A stretch of 48,059 nt of DNA from Eubacterium sp. (lineage in GTDB: Bacteria; Bacillota; Clostridia; Lachnospirales; Lachnospiraceae): contig JAILGP010000223.1 in NCBI GenBank assembly GCA_024696635.1, positions 1 through 48,059 on the forward strand, read 5' to 3'. Shown piece after piece: positions 11,610-19,497 of the stretch. Numbering within the stretch: position 1 is the stretch's first letter; each line of letters opens with the position of its first letter. Made by a program: the position numbers and the translations under genes. A model generated the notes under the pieces. That model had not been told where the DNA came from. It saw only the letters and a list, made by a program, of their open reading frames with translations, and made no database searches.

Positions 11610-12824
11610 ATGAATAATATAAAAATGTTCCTTGTTAGATATGCTGAGATTGGTACAAAGGGAAAGAATAGATATGTTTTTGAAGATATCCTATGTAAGA
11701 GGATTCGTAAGCGTCTTGAACCGCTTGGCCATTTTGAAATAAGGAGGGACTATGGCCGTATATATGTGGAGGCTCATTCGGATTATGACTATGATATGGT
11801 GATGGAGCGTCTTACTAAGATTTTTGGTATAGTTGGTCTTTGCCCTGTTACTGTAGCTGAAGATTTTACCTATGATTCTATTAGGGCAGCTGCTATTCAG
11901 CATTTTGAGGAAACCTTTGGTCCTGGGACAGATAATTCTTATAATGGATATAATTTTTCTTTTAAGGTTCATACAAGGAGAATCAATAAAAATTTTCCTA
12001 TGAATTCTATGGAAATTGATATGGAAATAGGCCATGATCTTCTTGAAAAATTTGAATCTAAGGGGCTTCATGTGGATGTTCATAAGCCTGATATTATGGT
12101 GGAAATAGAGCTTAGAGGAGAAAAAGGTTATATTTATTCCAAAACTATTCCTGGTCCTGGTGGACTTCCTGTTGGAACGAATGGTAAGGCTATGTCTCTT
12201 CTTTCGGGTGGTATAGATAGTCCTGTGGCTACTTATATGATATCTAAGCGTGGAGTCGAAATGGAAGCGGTATATTATAATTCCCCTCCTTACACCTCTC
12301 TGAGGGCCTTAGAGAAGGTTGAGAAACTTGGAACCATAGTTTCTCAGTATTCTGGTCCTATTAAGCTTTATGTGGTGAATTTTACCGAGATACAGCTTTG
12401 CATATATGATAATTGTCCTCATGATCAGCTTACAATTATAATGAAAAGAATTATGTTCAAAATTGCTCAAAGACTTGCTGAAAGGGATGATTGCCAGGCT
12501 ATAGTTACAGGAGAATCAATTGGTCAGGTTTCTTCTCAGACTATGCAAAGCCTTGGGGTTATAGATGCTGCGGTGGATTGTCCTGTATATAGACCGGTAA
12601 TAGGAATGGATAAACAGGAAATTGTTGAATATTCACAGCGGATTGGTACATTTGAAACCTCTATTGAACCTTACGAGGATTGCTGCACTATTTTTGTGGA
12701 CAAACATCCAGTTACTAAACCAAAGATGGCATCTATTGAAAAATCAGAGAAGCATCTTGTTGGAAAGGTTGAAGAGCTTATAGATAAGGCTGTTGAAACA
12801 GCAGAGGTTAAATGGCTTAAATAA
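11610..12824 (+). CDS. thiI: tRNA 4-thiouridine synthase ThiI
   Basis: 404-residue enzyme that adenylates U8 of tRNA and exchanges oxygen for sulfur; family members may also feed thiamine thiazole synthesis. Order: N-terminal ferredoxin-like domain, THUMP (about residues 65-170), PP-loop pyrophosphatase with SGGIDS at 199-204, and a C358-C359 pair in EPYEDCCTIF corresponding to the region of the conserved catalytic cysteine. There is no C-terminal rhodanese domain, the short Gram-positive form, so sulfur must come directly from the neighbouring desulfurase. The ribosome site TGAGGTAG lies just before ATG. A terminator follows. Confidence 0.94.
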   Translation: MNNIKMFLVRYAEIGTKGKNRYVFEDILCKRIRKRLEPLGHFEIRRDYGRIYVEAHSDYDYDMVMERLTKIFGIVGLCPVTVAEDFTYDSIRAAAIQHFEETFGPGTDNSYNGYNFSFKVHTRRINKNFPMNSMEIDMEIGHDLLEKFESKGLHVDVHKPDIMVEIELRGEKGYIYSKTIPGPGGLPVGTNGKAMSLLSGGIDSPVATYMISKRGVEMEAVYYNSPPYTSLRALEKVEKLGTIVSQYSGPIKLYVVNFTEIQLCIYDNCPHDQLTIIMKRIMFKIAQRLAERDDCQAIVTGESIGQVSSQTMQSLGVIDAAVDCPVYRPVIGMDKQEIVEYSQRIGTFETSIEPYEDCCTIFVDKHPVTKPKMASIEKSEKHLVGKVEELIDKAVETAEVKWLK

Positions 12825-12839
12825 CATAAAAATAATAAG

Positions 12840-12882
12840 TCCTATCGGAGAAGCATAATGTACTTGTTCGGTAGGATTTTTT
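12840..12882 (+). terminator. Rho-independent terminator after thiI
   Basis: TCCTATCGGA (12840-12849) pairs with TTCGGTAGGA (12867-12876), a 10-bp stem with two G-U pairs, followed by TTTTTT. It ends the prmA-thiI cluster. Confidence 0.85.
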
Positions 12883-12914
12883 AACTTGTATTTAATTGCT
12901 AGTGTATTGAGAGC

Positions 12915-12956
12915 TTTATGTGAAAATCTTTATATGAAAATCTTTATGTGAAAACC
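12915..12956 (+). repeat. Three copies of a 14-bp tandem repeat
   Basis: TTTATGTGAAAATC, TTTATATGAAAATC and TTTATGTGAAAACC follow one another exactly, with the start of a fourth copy. It is non-coding DNA between thiI and the tRNA. Confidence 0.85.
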
Positions 12957-12985
12957 TTTATATAATATTTTGTTTTTAGAATATA

Positions 12986-13097
12986 TTTTTTGTATGTATA
13001 GTTTTTATAATATATTTTTGTGTGTATGTTTTTATAACATATTTTTTGTGTGTATGTTTTTATAACATATTTTTTGTATGTATGTTTTTTATAATAT
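12986..13097 (+). repeat. Four copies of a ~28-bp AT-rich tandem repeat
   Basis: Units of 27-29 bases, each built of a T-run, GTATGTAT or GTGTGTATG, another T-run and ATAAYATA, lie at 12986-13014, 13015-13041, 13042-13069 and 13070-13097. The middle two are nearly identical. With the 14-bp repeat and two terminators this fills the 325-base space between thiI and the tRNA; no gene is seen there. Confidence 0.85.
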
Positions 13098-13104
13098 TTG
13101 TATT

Positions 13105-13142
13105 AAAAAAAACCACTTGAATCATAATGGATTCAAATGGTT
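13105..13142 (-). terminator. Rho-independent terminator of the tRNA-Glu gene
   Basis: Read on the - strand, AACCATTTGAATC pairs with GATTCAAGTGGTT (13-bp stem with one mismatch), followed by eight T residues. It begins eight bases beyond the tRNA 3' end. Confidence 0.85.
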
Positions 13143-13149
13143 TCAGGTG

Positions 13150-13221
13150 CAGTCCGTAGGGGAATCGAACCCCTGTTTCCGCCGTGAGAGGGCGGCGTCT
13201 TAGCCTCTTGACCAACGGACC
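13150..13221 (-). tRNA. tRNA-Glu, anticodon CTC
   Basis: The reverse complement folds as a tRNA: acceptor GGTCCGT/ACGGACT, D arm GGTCAAGAGGCTAAGAC, anticodon stem CCGCC/GGCGG with loop CTCTCAC (anticodon CTC, reading GAG), and T arm CAGGGGTTCGATTCCCCTA-like with a perfect GGTTCGATTC loop. The first acceptor pair is G-U. The discriminator is G and is followed by CAC, so the 3' CCA is not encoded and must be added enzymatically. It is monocistronic with its own promoter and terminator. Confidence 0.96.
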
Positions 13222-13239
13222 TTGTTTGGCACGAATGGT

Positions 13240-13268
13240 AATATAACATAATTAATTTTATATTGCAA
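13240..13268 (-). promoter_or_regulatory. Promoter of tRNA-Glu
   Basis: On the - strand, TTGCAA (13268-13263), 17 bases, TATATT (13245-13240). The predicted start lies about 10 bases upstream of the mature tRNA 5' end. Confidence 0.65.
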
Positions 13269-13296
13269 GTCTTTTTTTATAAAAAATAAAAAAATA

Positions 13297-13324
13297 TTGA
13301 AGATTATAAAAATACTGATACAAT
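13297..13324 (+). promoter_or_regulatory. Putative promoter of the unknown membrane protein gene
   Basis: TTGAAG (13297-13302), 16 bases, TACAAT (13319-13324). The -10 element overlaps the apparent ATG at 13323, so transcription would begin near 13331, just before an AGGAGG at 13340-13345. This bears on the choice of start codon of the following gene. Confidence 0.45.
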
Positions 13325-14282
13325 GTATCATAAAACTACAGGAGGAATAGGGATTATTAATACTAAAGATAATAAAGAAAAAAATAATAGGAATAATAAT
13401 ACAAGTAATATTGAGAATAGTTCTGAAAAAAAGAATGAATCCAAAATTGCTCTTGTTATTATGATTTCGATATTTATTATAATGTGCGGAAGCTTATTAT
13501 ATATCATTAAGAGGTGGCATAGTACAGTGGGGCCTGTGGAAATGGATACGGAAGATTCTTCGGTGGTTTTGCAGCATATAGAGGTTACACAGGAGCTTAC
13601 AGAAGAGATTCCTGAAATTACAGCTATTCAATTAGAAAAGGTTGATAAGGCTTCTGAGGGTGATAGTGATGAAGAGTCTGATCCTGAAGAGGATGAGGTT
13701 TCTGAGGAAGAGGCGGAGCGTCAGGCTGAAATTGCCTCTGAAACTAATGCAAGGCTTAGAAAAGAACTTTCTGATGATCTTTTTTCTCAGCAGTTTATAT
13801 TTGGAGATAAATTGCTTACACTTCCTTTTGATTATGGAGAGATAAGTGATAAGTATACATTTGATTTGGCTGATTATGGTTATGAAGATGGCCTTATACT
13901 TGAACCTGGGCAGAGAGTTGCTGGTACTGTGGAACTTGAGGCTTATGATTTAGATGAGGGGATTGTTTTCTGGGTTGGTTTTATAAATGACTCAGAACAG
14001 AGTCTTGATATTAAGGATTCCAAGGTTAATTCTTTTAGAATGGATACTAGATGGATTGATGAGGATGATTATCCTACCTTGATACTCCCAGGCGATATAA
14101 CCTGGAAGTGTACGGAGGAGGATATTTATAAAGCTTATGGAGAACCCGAGGAGGAACCTTATCGTTCGGAGGATTCTAAGTATACTACTATAAGCTATGA
14201 TAGTGGTGATTATAATTATTATATTGAGTTTGTCGTGTATGATAATATAGGCCTTTCGGAGGTTTCTCTTAGGGCTTATTAG
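13323..14282 (+). CDS. Unknown protein, single N-terminal membrane anchor
   Basis: Not recognised. As read from the ATG at 13323 it has 319 residues: a hydrophilic Asn/Lys-rich head (to about residue 42), one membrane segment (about 43-65, VIMISIFIIMCGSLLYIIK), then an acidic linker rich in Glu, Asp and Ser (about 80-140) and a C-terminal domain (about 150-319) likely outside the cell. Type II orientation is likely (KK before, charged domain after). The ATG is doubtful: it sits inside the likely -10 box, and the strong AGGAGG at 13340-13345 is seven bases before an ATT codon (13353) in the same frame, so initiation at ATT is possible (309 residues). It stands alone between tRNA-Glu and the convergent tmcAL. 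Confidence 0.75.
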   Translation: MYHKTTGGIGIINTKDNKEKNNRNNNTSNIENSSEKKNESKIALVIMISIFIIMCGSLLYIIKRWHSTVGPVEMDTEDSSVVLQHIEVTQELTEEIPEITAIQLEKVDKASEGDSDEESDPEEDEVSEEEAERQAEIASETNARLRKELSDDLFSQQFIFGDKLLTLPFDYGEISDKYTFDLADYGYEDGLILEPGQRVAGTVELEAYDLDEGIVFWVGFINDSEQSLDIKDSKVNSFRMDTRWIDEDDYPTLILPGDITWKCTEEDIYKAYGEPEEEPYRSEDSKYTTISYDSGDYNYYIEFVVYDNIGLSEVSLRAY

Positions 14283-14347
14283 TAGATGATGAGAATCTTT
14301 ATCATTTGCCGTGCTGCTTCGTTCTTGCTTATTACTGAGCTGTTGAT

Positions 14348-15580
14348 TTATTTTTTGATTATTCGTACGGAGCAGCTTAATTCACTTTTGAGCCTGATCT
14401 TTGATGCTTGATAAATCATTTGATTGTATAAATCTGTGGATAGCTTATCTAATTGCCATAATCTTTTTCCTAATTCTCTTTCTGGATTATAAGCTGATTT
14501 TTTGCTTATAATTTCTAAATCGGAATTGGAAGATATTTCTTTAATTACAGAGGATGAATCTGCATTTAAGGCTAATAGATTTAAGTAATCAGCATAGCCG
14601 TTTTGCTTAGCCATTATTCTGTCTTCGTTTATTATTCCAAGAATCAGATGTAGTAGAACCCTGCTTACTCTTGTCATTGTAAGGTTTTTTGTTTTTAAAT
14701 AATCTATAAGCTCTACGTATGTTATAGGAAGTGGTGCTTTTCTTAGTCTATGAAGGAGTTCTGGATTCATATCCATAACTTTGCTGAAGCCTGATATTTC
14801 TTCTGGAAGATTCCTGTCATATATAATCCTGGATGCTAAAAATGGTGATAACCATGAAACGTCAGGAATTGATTTTTTGGTAAATTCTTCATAAGGTTCC
14901 ATACTTTTTGGGGGAACAAGACTTGATATGTCCTGACCATTTATTAAAGCGTTTCTTATTGCCTTTGCACTGCAAAGATTATCCTTGATTTTGGTGCTAT
15001 GATAACCTGTATCTGACCTTTTTATAAGTACAGGCATTATTTTAGAATTGAATCTTTTGAGTGATGCAATATATGATATGGCTAGGATGTTATTTGGCTT
15101 CTCAATTATGTCTGATATTTGGTCTCCAAGAATCTTTTTTATCGCTTTTTCACTGGCTAGTGGAAACGTTAATCCCTTTTCCAGATATCTATTTAAGTTT
15201 GATTTATATTCCTCGGGTTCTTCAACAAGAATATCGGCTATTTCGCTAAATAAACCAATTTCATCGTCTTCAACACCAAAGGCGAGGTAATTGACAGCTC
15301 CGGATTTTTCTAAAATATATACTGCTCCATTTGCAAAATCTTTTGCGCTTCCTGTGGCATATATTACGGGGAGTTCAAATACTATATCAACTCCGCCAAT
15401 TACTGCGGCTTGGGCTCTGGAATATTTGTCTGCCAAAGCTGGGTTTCCCCTTTGAAGAAAATTTCCACTCATCAGTGCTATAGAAGATTCTGCACCGGTT
15501 CTATTCATGGCTTCATCTAATAGATATTTGTGTCCATTGTGGAATGGATTGTATTCCGCTATGATGCCGAGTCTTGACAT
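14348..15580 (-). CDS. tmcAL: TmcAL, tRNA(Met) cytidine acetate ligase (YlbM family)
   Basis: Nucleotidyltransferase-fold enzyme of 410 residues; the Bacillus protein uses acetate and ATP to make N4-acetylcytidine at the wobble position of elongator tRNA-Met. The N-terminus MSRLGIIAEYNPFHNGHKYL has the HxGH motif (H14-H17) and GNFLQRG follows. The start at 15580 has GGGGGT seven bases upstream and begins exactly where the family does; another ATG at 15610 with AGGAG only two bases before it is less likely. It is the only protein gene on the - strand, divergent from recA. Confidence 0.92.
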   Translation of the reverse strand: MSRLGIIAEYNPFHNGHKYLLDEAMNRTGAESSIALMSGNFLQRGNPALADKYSRAQAAVIGGVDIVFELPVIYATGSAKDFANGAVYILEKSGAVNYLAFGVEDDEIGLFSEIADILVEEPEEYKSNLNRYLEKGLTFPLASEKAIKKILGDQISDIIEKPNNILAISYIASLKRFNSKIMPVLIKRSDTGYHSTKIKDNLCSAKAIRNALINGQDISSLVPPKSMEPYEEFTKKSIPDVSWLSPFLASRIIYDRNLPEEISGFSKVMDMNPELLHRLRKAPLPITYVELIDYLKTKNLTMTRVSRVLLHLILGIINEDRIMAKQNGYADYLNLLALNADSSSVIKEISSNSDLEIISKKSAYNPERELGKRLWQLDKLSTDLYNQMIYQASKIRLKSELSCSVRIIKK

Positions 15581-15630
15581 TTTGATACCCCCTATATATC
15601 TTGTGTACATTTCTCCTATAAAGTTAAAAC

Positions 15631-15659
15631 TTAATATAGTTTAAGAATAGCATTTTCAA
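15631..15659 (-). promoter_or_regulatory. Putative promoter of tmcAL
   Basis: On the - strand TTGAAA (15659-15654) is followed after 17 bases by TATTAA (15636-15631), or after 15 bases by TATATT. It lies in the tmcAL/recA divergent spacer. The match is moderate. Confidence 0.35.
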
Positions 15660-15667
15660 AATCATTA

Positions 15668-15676
15668 TGCTATACT
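15668..15676 (+). promoter_or_regulatory. Possible extended -10 promoter of recA
   Basis: TGCTATACT (15668-15676) fits an extended -10 element (TGnTATAAT); no good -35 lies upstream. Just downstream, TTTGTTCG (15682-15689) matches one half of the Gram-positive LexA box, but the other half is missing, so SOS control cannot be claimed from the sequence. Confidence 0.4.
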
Positions 15677-15768
15677 AACTTTGTTTGTTCGTAACATTTT
15701 TATGAAAATATTGAATGCAGGCTATGGATAGATAAGGGGATATTTGTGGCTGGAAAGGAAAATTTATT

Positions 15769-16806
15769 ATGGCGAATGAAGATAAGCTCAAAGCTTTGGA
15801 TGCTGCTATAGCTCAAATAGAGAAGCAGTTTGGTAAAGGCTCAGTTATGAAGCTGGGGGATAATGTAAAAAATATGAATATAGAGGCTGTTCCTACGGGA
15901 TCTCTTAGTCTTGATATAGCTCTTGGAATCGGTGGAATGCCTAGGGGACGTATCATTGAGATATATGGACCTGAGTCTTCTGGTAAAACAACAGTTGCTC
16001 TTCATGTGGTTGCTGAAATTCAAAAAAGAGGTGGTATAGCTGGGTTTATTGATGCAGAGCATGCTCTTGATCCAACCTATGCTAAAAATATTGGTGTTGA
16101 TATTGATAACCTTTATATTTCCCAGCCGGATAGTGGTGAACAGGCTCTTGAGATAACTGAGACTATGGTCAGATCTGGTGCTGTGGATGTTCTTATAATC
16201 GACTCTGTTGCGGCTCTTGTTCCAAAGGCTGAAATTGATGGGGATATGGGTGATAGCCATGTTGGTCTTCAGGCAAGACTTATGTCACAGGCTCTTAGAA
16301 AGCTTACTGCTGTAATAAGTAAAACAAATTGTGTTGTTATATTTATTAATCAGCTTCGCGAAAAGGTTGGAGTTATGTTCGGAAATCCTGAGACTACAAC
16401 TGGTGGACGCGCTCTTAAGTTTTATTCATCTGTAAGAATGGAAGTTAGAAGAGTTGAAACAATTAAAACAGGCGGTGAAGGTGTTGGTAACAGAACTAAA
16501 GTCACAATTGTGAAAAACAAAGTTGCGCCACCTTTTAAAAAGGCTGAGTTTGATATAATGTTTGGAGAGGGCATATCTAGAGAGGGTGATATTCTTGATC
16601 TTGCATCTGCTTGTGATGTTGTTGCTAAGTCGGGAGCCTGGTATGCTTATCTTGGCGAAAAAATTGGTCAAGGTAGAGAAAATGCAAAGAATTATCTGAA
16701 GGAAAATCCGGATGTTATGGCTGAGATTGAACAAAAGGTTCGTGATATTTATTTTGCTGAACCTGAAGAGGCAACTACGGAAGAAAACCCTTCGGATTCT
16801 GAGTGA
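15769..16806 (+). CDS. recA: RecA recombinase
   Basis: ATP-dependent strand-exchange protein of 345 residues for homologous recombination and the SOS response. Visible: N-terminal oligomerisation helix, Walker A GPESSGKT (67-74), DAEHALDP, Walker B region [12 protein letters not shown], the L1/L2 DNA-binding loops including [22 protein letters not shown], and an acidic C-terminal tail ([15 protein letters not shown]). Full length. The ribosome site GGAAAGGAAAA is somewhat distant from ATG. recX follows 55 bases later and rny after that, a usual Clostridia order. Confidence 0.98.
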   Translation: MANEDKLKALDAAIAQIEKQFGKGSVMKLGDNVKNMNIEAVPTGSLSLDIALGIGGMPRGRIIEIYGPESSGKTTVALHVVAEIQKRGGIAGFIDAEHALDPTYAKNIGVDIDNLYISQPDSGEQALEITETMVRSGAVDVLIIDSVAALVPKAEIDGDMGDSHVGLQARLMSQALRKLTAVISKTNCVVIFINQLREKVGVMFGNPETTTGGRALKFYSSVRMEVRRVETIKTGGEGVGNRTKVTIVKNKVAPPFKKAEFDIMFGEGISREGDILDLASACDVVAKSGAWYAYLGEKIGQGRENAKNYLKENPDVMAEIEQKVRDIYFAEPEEATTEENPSDSE

Positions 16807-16861
16807 TTATTAAATGATTAAGTTATCGTTTTAGTCGGGTTCAAATAGTAGGTGATAATAT

Positions 16862-17479
16862 ATGAATGTTCTTAAGGTCCTAAAAAAGGAAAAGAGCTAT
16901 TATATATACCTTGAGGATTACTTTCTTGGAATTTTATATTATAAGGATTTTTCTAAGCTTGGTTTAAAGGCTGAGAATAGTTCTGAATTTTATATTGAAG
17001 ATGTATCTGATGAAAAGATAGAGTTGCTTAAAAATGAGGTTGTGAGTAAGGGCTTTAACAAGGCTGTTACCATAGCTACTGCTAGAGAGTGTTCTGGAAG
17101 TATCATCAGAGAAAAGCTGAAGCTTAAAAAATTTCCTGAATATGCTATAGAGGATGTGGTTGAGCTTATGTATTCCTATAACTATCTGAATGACGAAAGG
17201 TTTGTTGAAAGCTATGTCAGAAGTTATATGTTATCTAAAAGCAGAAGGATGATCGAGAAAGAACTTGAGGATAGAAAGATAGATGTTTCTCTTTATCAGG
17301 AGGTTATTTCGGGAGTTTACCGTGATGAAGGTCTTGAGGAGAGTGATACTATTGAAAAGCTACTTGATAAAAAATTTCGAGGGCAGGATATGTCCGATGA
17401 AAAGGTCAGAAGACGGGCTTATTCGTATTTGATGAGACATGGCTTTGGCTATGATAAAATCAAACTGTACTTGACATAA
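16862..17479 (+). CDS. recX: RecX, regulator of RecA
   Basis: All-helical protein of 205 residues that binds the RecA filament groove and limits its activity. Characteristic segments are seen: ARECSGSIIREKLKLK, YNYLNDERFVESYVRS and the C-terminal KVRRRAYSYLMRHGFGYDKI. AGGTGA lies just before the ATG. It follows recA and probably shares its transcript. Sequence conservation in this family is low, so position beside recA adds weight. Confidence 0.88.
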   Translation: MNVLKVLKKEKSYYIYLEDYFLGILYYKDFSKLGLKAENSSEFYIEDVSDEKIELLKNEVVSKGFNKAVTIATARECSGSIIREKLKLKKFPEYAIEDVVELMYSYNYLNDERFVESYVRSYMLSKSRRMIEKELEDRKIDVSLYQEVISGVYRDEGLEESDTIEKLLDKKFRGQDMSDEKVRRRAYSYLMRHGFGYDKIKLYLT

Positions 17480-17562
17480 TATCCTTTTGGATATAAACTA
17501 GATTAGTGTGTTTTTAGACACTTTGTTTTGCACATTAAAAAATTAATAAAGGAGGTTATCCT

Positions 17563-19116
17563 GTGACAACTCTGGGATGGGTTATCATCGTGATTGTTGC
17601 TTTCCTTATTGGAGCTGCTTGTTTCTGGTTTGCGGGTATAGCATATCGTAAGAATATTGCTGAAGCTAAAATTGGATCGGCTGAAGATAAGGCGAAGAGC
17701 ATTATAGATGATGCACTAAGGAATGCTGAATCGAAGAAGAAGGAAATACTTCTTACCGCTAAGGAAGATGCGCTCAAGACTAAGAATGACATCGAAAAAG
17801 AAGTTAAGGACCGAAGAACTGAGATACAGCATATGGAAAAGAGAGTTCTGCAACGTGAGGAGAATCTTGACAAGAAGACTGATACGCTGGAACGTAGAGA
17901 GCAATCTCTTTCAGCTAAAGAAGCTAATCTTGCAAAGAAGATTTCTGATGTAGAAGAGCTTTCTGTAAAGAGACAACAGGAACTGGAGAGAATCTCTGGT
18001 CTTACCTCTGAACAGGCTAAGGATATTTTACTTAGGACCGTTGAAGATGATGTAAAGCATGAAACAGCGATGATGATTAAGGAAATGGAAGCCAGAGCCA
18101 AGGAGGAAGCTGATAAAAAGGCTAAAGAAATAGTCGTTGGTGCCATACAGAAGTGTGCTGCCGATGTTGTTTCTGAATCTACTGTATCTATAGTACAACT
18201 TCCGAGTGATGAGATGAAAGGTAGAATAATTGGTCGTGAAGGACGTAATATTCGTGCTCTTGAAACTCTTACAGGTGTTGATCTTATTATAGATGATACT
18301 CCTGAGGCTGTAGTTTTATCGAGTTTTGATGCGGTAAGACGTGAAATTGCCAGGGTCGCACTTGAAAAGCTTATTATCGATGGTCGTATCCACCCGACTC
18401 GTATTGAGGAAACAGTGGAAAAGGCTAGAAAAGAAGTCGAGAATAAGATGAAAGAAGATGGTGAGGCTGCAGCACTTTCAGTTGGCGTTCACGGACTTCA
18501 TCCTGAGCTTATTAAGCTTTTAGGAAGAATGAAGTTCAGAACAAGCTTTGGTCAGAATGTTTTAAAGCATTCTGTAGAAGTTGCTCAACTTAGCGGTCTT
18601 ATGGCTGGAGAACTTGGTGAGGATGTAAAGCTTGCCAAGAGAGCGGGTCTGCTCCATGATATCGGTAAATCCATTGATCATGAAGTGGAAGGTTCACATG
18701 TTACTATCGGTGTTGATCTTTGTAAAAAATACAAAGAGAATCATGTTGTTATCAATTCGGTTGCTTCGCATCATGGGGATTGCGAACCTGAGTCTATGAT
18801 AGCTTGTATCGTTCAAGCTGCTGATGCTATTTCAGCTGCTCGTCCTGGTGCAAGAAGAGAGACTCTTGATACCTACACCACAAGGCTTACAAAGCTTGAG
18901 GATATAGCTAATTCCTTTGAGGGTGTAGAAAGATCCTTTGCCATTCAGGCAGGTAGAGAAATCAGAGTATCCGTTGTTCCGGAAAAGGTCAGCGATGCGG
19001 ATATGGTACTTTTGGCTAGAAATATATCCAAGCAGATAGAAGATGAGCTTGAATATCCTGGTCAGATAAAAGTAAGTCTAATTCGTGAATCTAGAATTAG
19101 TGATTACGCAAAATAA
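17563..19116 (+). CDS. rny: Ribonuclease Y
   Basis: Membrane-anchored endoribonuclease of 517 residues that initiates decay of much mRNA in Firmicutes. One N-terminal membrane helix (about residues 5-28) is followed by a long charged coiled coil (30-200), a KH domain ([17 protein letters not shown]), and an HD domain with the catalytic HD pair at H365-D366 ([12 protein letters not shown]). The start is GTG with a strong AAAGGAGG seven bases upstream. A terminator follows. The coiled-coil region is rich in Glu and Lys and has no odd base composition. Confidence 0.97.
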   Translation: MTTLGWVIIVIVAFLIGAACFWFAGIAYRKNIAEAKIGSAEDKAKSIIDDALRNAESKKKEILLTAKEDALKTKNDIEKEVKDRRTEIQHMEKRVLQREENLDKKTDTLERREQSLSAKEANLAKKISDVEELSVKRQQELERISGLTSEQAKDILLRTVEDDVKHETAMMIKEMEARAKEEADKKAKEIVVGAIQKCAADVVSESTVSIVQLPSDEMKGRIIGREGRNIRALETLTGVDLIIDDTPEAVVLSSFDAVRREIARVALEKLIIDGRIHPTRIEETVEKARKEVENKMKEDGEAAALSVGVHGLHPELIKLLGRMKFRTSFGQNVLKHSVEVAQLSGLMAGELGEDVKLAKRAGLLHDIGKSIDHEVEGSHVTIGVDLCKKYKENHVVINSVASHHGDCEPESMIACIVQAADAISAARPGARRETLDTYTTRLTKLEDIANSFEGVERSFAIQAGREIRVSVVPEKVSDADMVLLARNISKQIEDELEYPGQIKVSLIRESRISDYAK

Positions 19117-19173
19117 ATTTATTAAATGATTTGTCAAATTATTATCTAAATTAAATTTGTAAATTAAATTCTT

Positions 19174-19215
19174 GCCACTTATATTCTTTTGAATATAGGT
19201 GGCTTTTTCTTTTGT
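19174..19215 (+). terminator. Rho-independent terminator after rny
   Basis: GCCACTTATATTC, TTTT loop, GAATATAGGTGGC (19174-19203) forms a long stem with one T-G pair, followed by a T-rich tract. A strong terminator. Confidence 0.9.
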
Positions 19216-19319
19216 TTTTATTATGCAGCTTATTGTATTATTTTATATATATGTGATATATTAGAAAAGCGTGAGAGAAGATTGGGTCTATATAAATCAG
19301 CTTAGCGAGGGAAATGGGC

Positions 19320-19346
19320 AGTCTATTATAAATAGACTGATTTTTT
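19320..19346 (+). terminator. Terminator-like hairpin in the Nudix leader
   Basis: AGTCTATT (19320-19327), loop ATA, AATAGACT (19331-19338), then GA and six T residues. It could be an attenuator, because AAATCAG at 19294-19300 can instead pair with CTGATTT at 19337-19343 and open the hairpin. No gene lies just upstream that would need a second terminator. Confidence 0.5.
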
Positions 19347-19358
19347 GATTCTGTTTTA

Positions 19359-19418
19359 CAATCTATAAAAAATGGATTTACTTTTGTAGTCAATTACCAA
19401 TCTATATATTATAGATTG
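19359..19418 (+). promoter_or_regulatory. Competing hairpin element in the Nudix leader
   Basis: CAATCTATA occurs twice (19359-19367, 19398-19406) and its complement TATAGATTG once (19410-19418). The nearer pair forms a 9-bp stem with loop TAT; the farther pair gives an alternative. Together with 19320-19346 this fills most of the 381-base space before the Nudix gene. No known riboswitch class was recognised. Confidence 0.4.
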
Positions 19419-19497
19419 TATAGAGGGATTACCGGACCTATCTGATTTAGTGACTTTGAGTTGGTTTACATAATCTTATTATTGAAAGGCTGCTTAT

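Noticed and set aside
12900-13100. CRISPR-like array
   Set aside because: Units are contiguous tandem repeats with no unique spacers, and no cas genes are nearby.
14313-14376. Long-range inverted repeat GCTGCTTCGT / ACGGAGCAGC between the unknown gene and tmcAL
   Set aside because: Loop of about 44 bases, no T-run after it, and one arm is inside tmcAL coding sequence; probably chance.
15677-15694. Possible LexA (SOS) box before recA
   Set aside because: Only one half (TTTGTTCG) fits the Gram-positive consensus; the other half is absent at the right spacing.
17480-17530. Small hairpins (ATATCC/GGATAT, AGTGT/ACACT) before rny
   Set aside because: Stems of 5-6 bp without a proper T-run; not convincing terminators.
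17556-18146. 196-codon open frame opposite rny
   Set aside because: Complement of the Glu/Lys-rich coiled coil; Ser/Leu-rich with no family resemblance.
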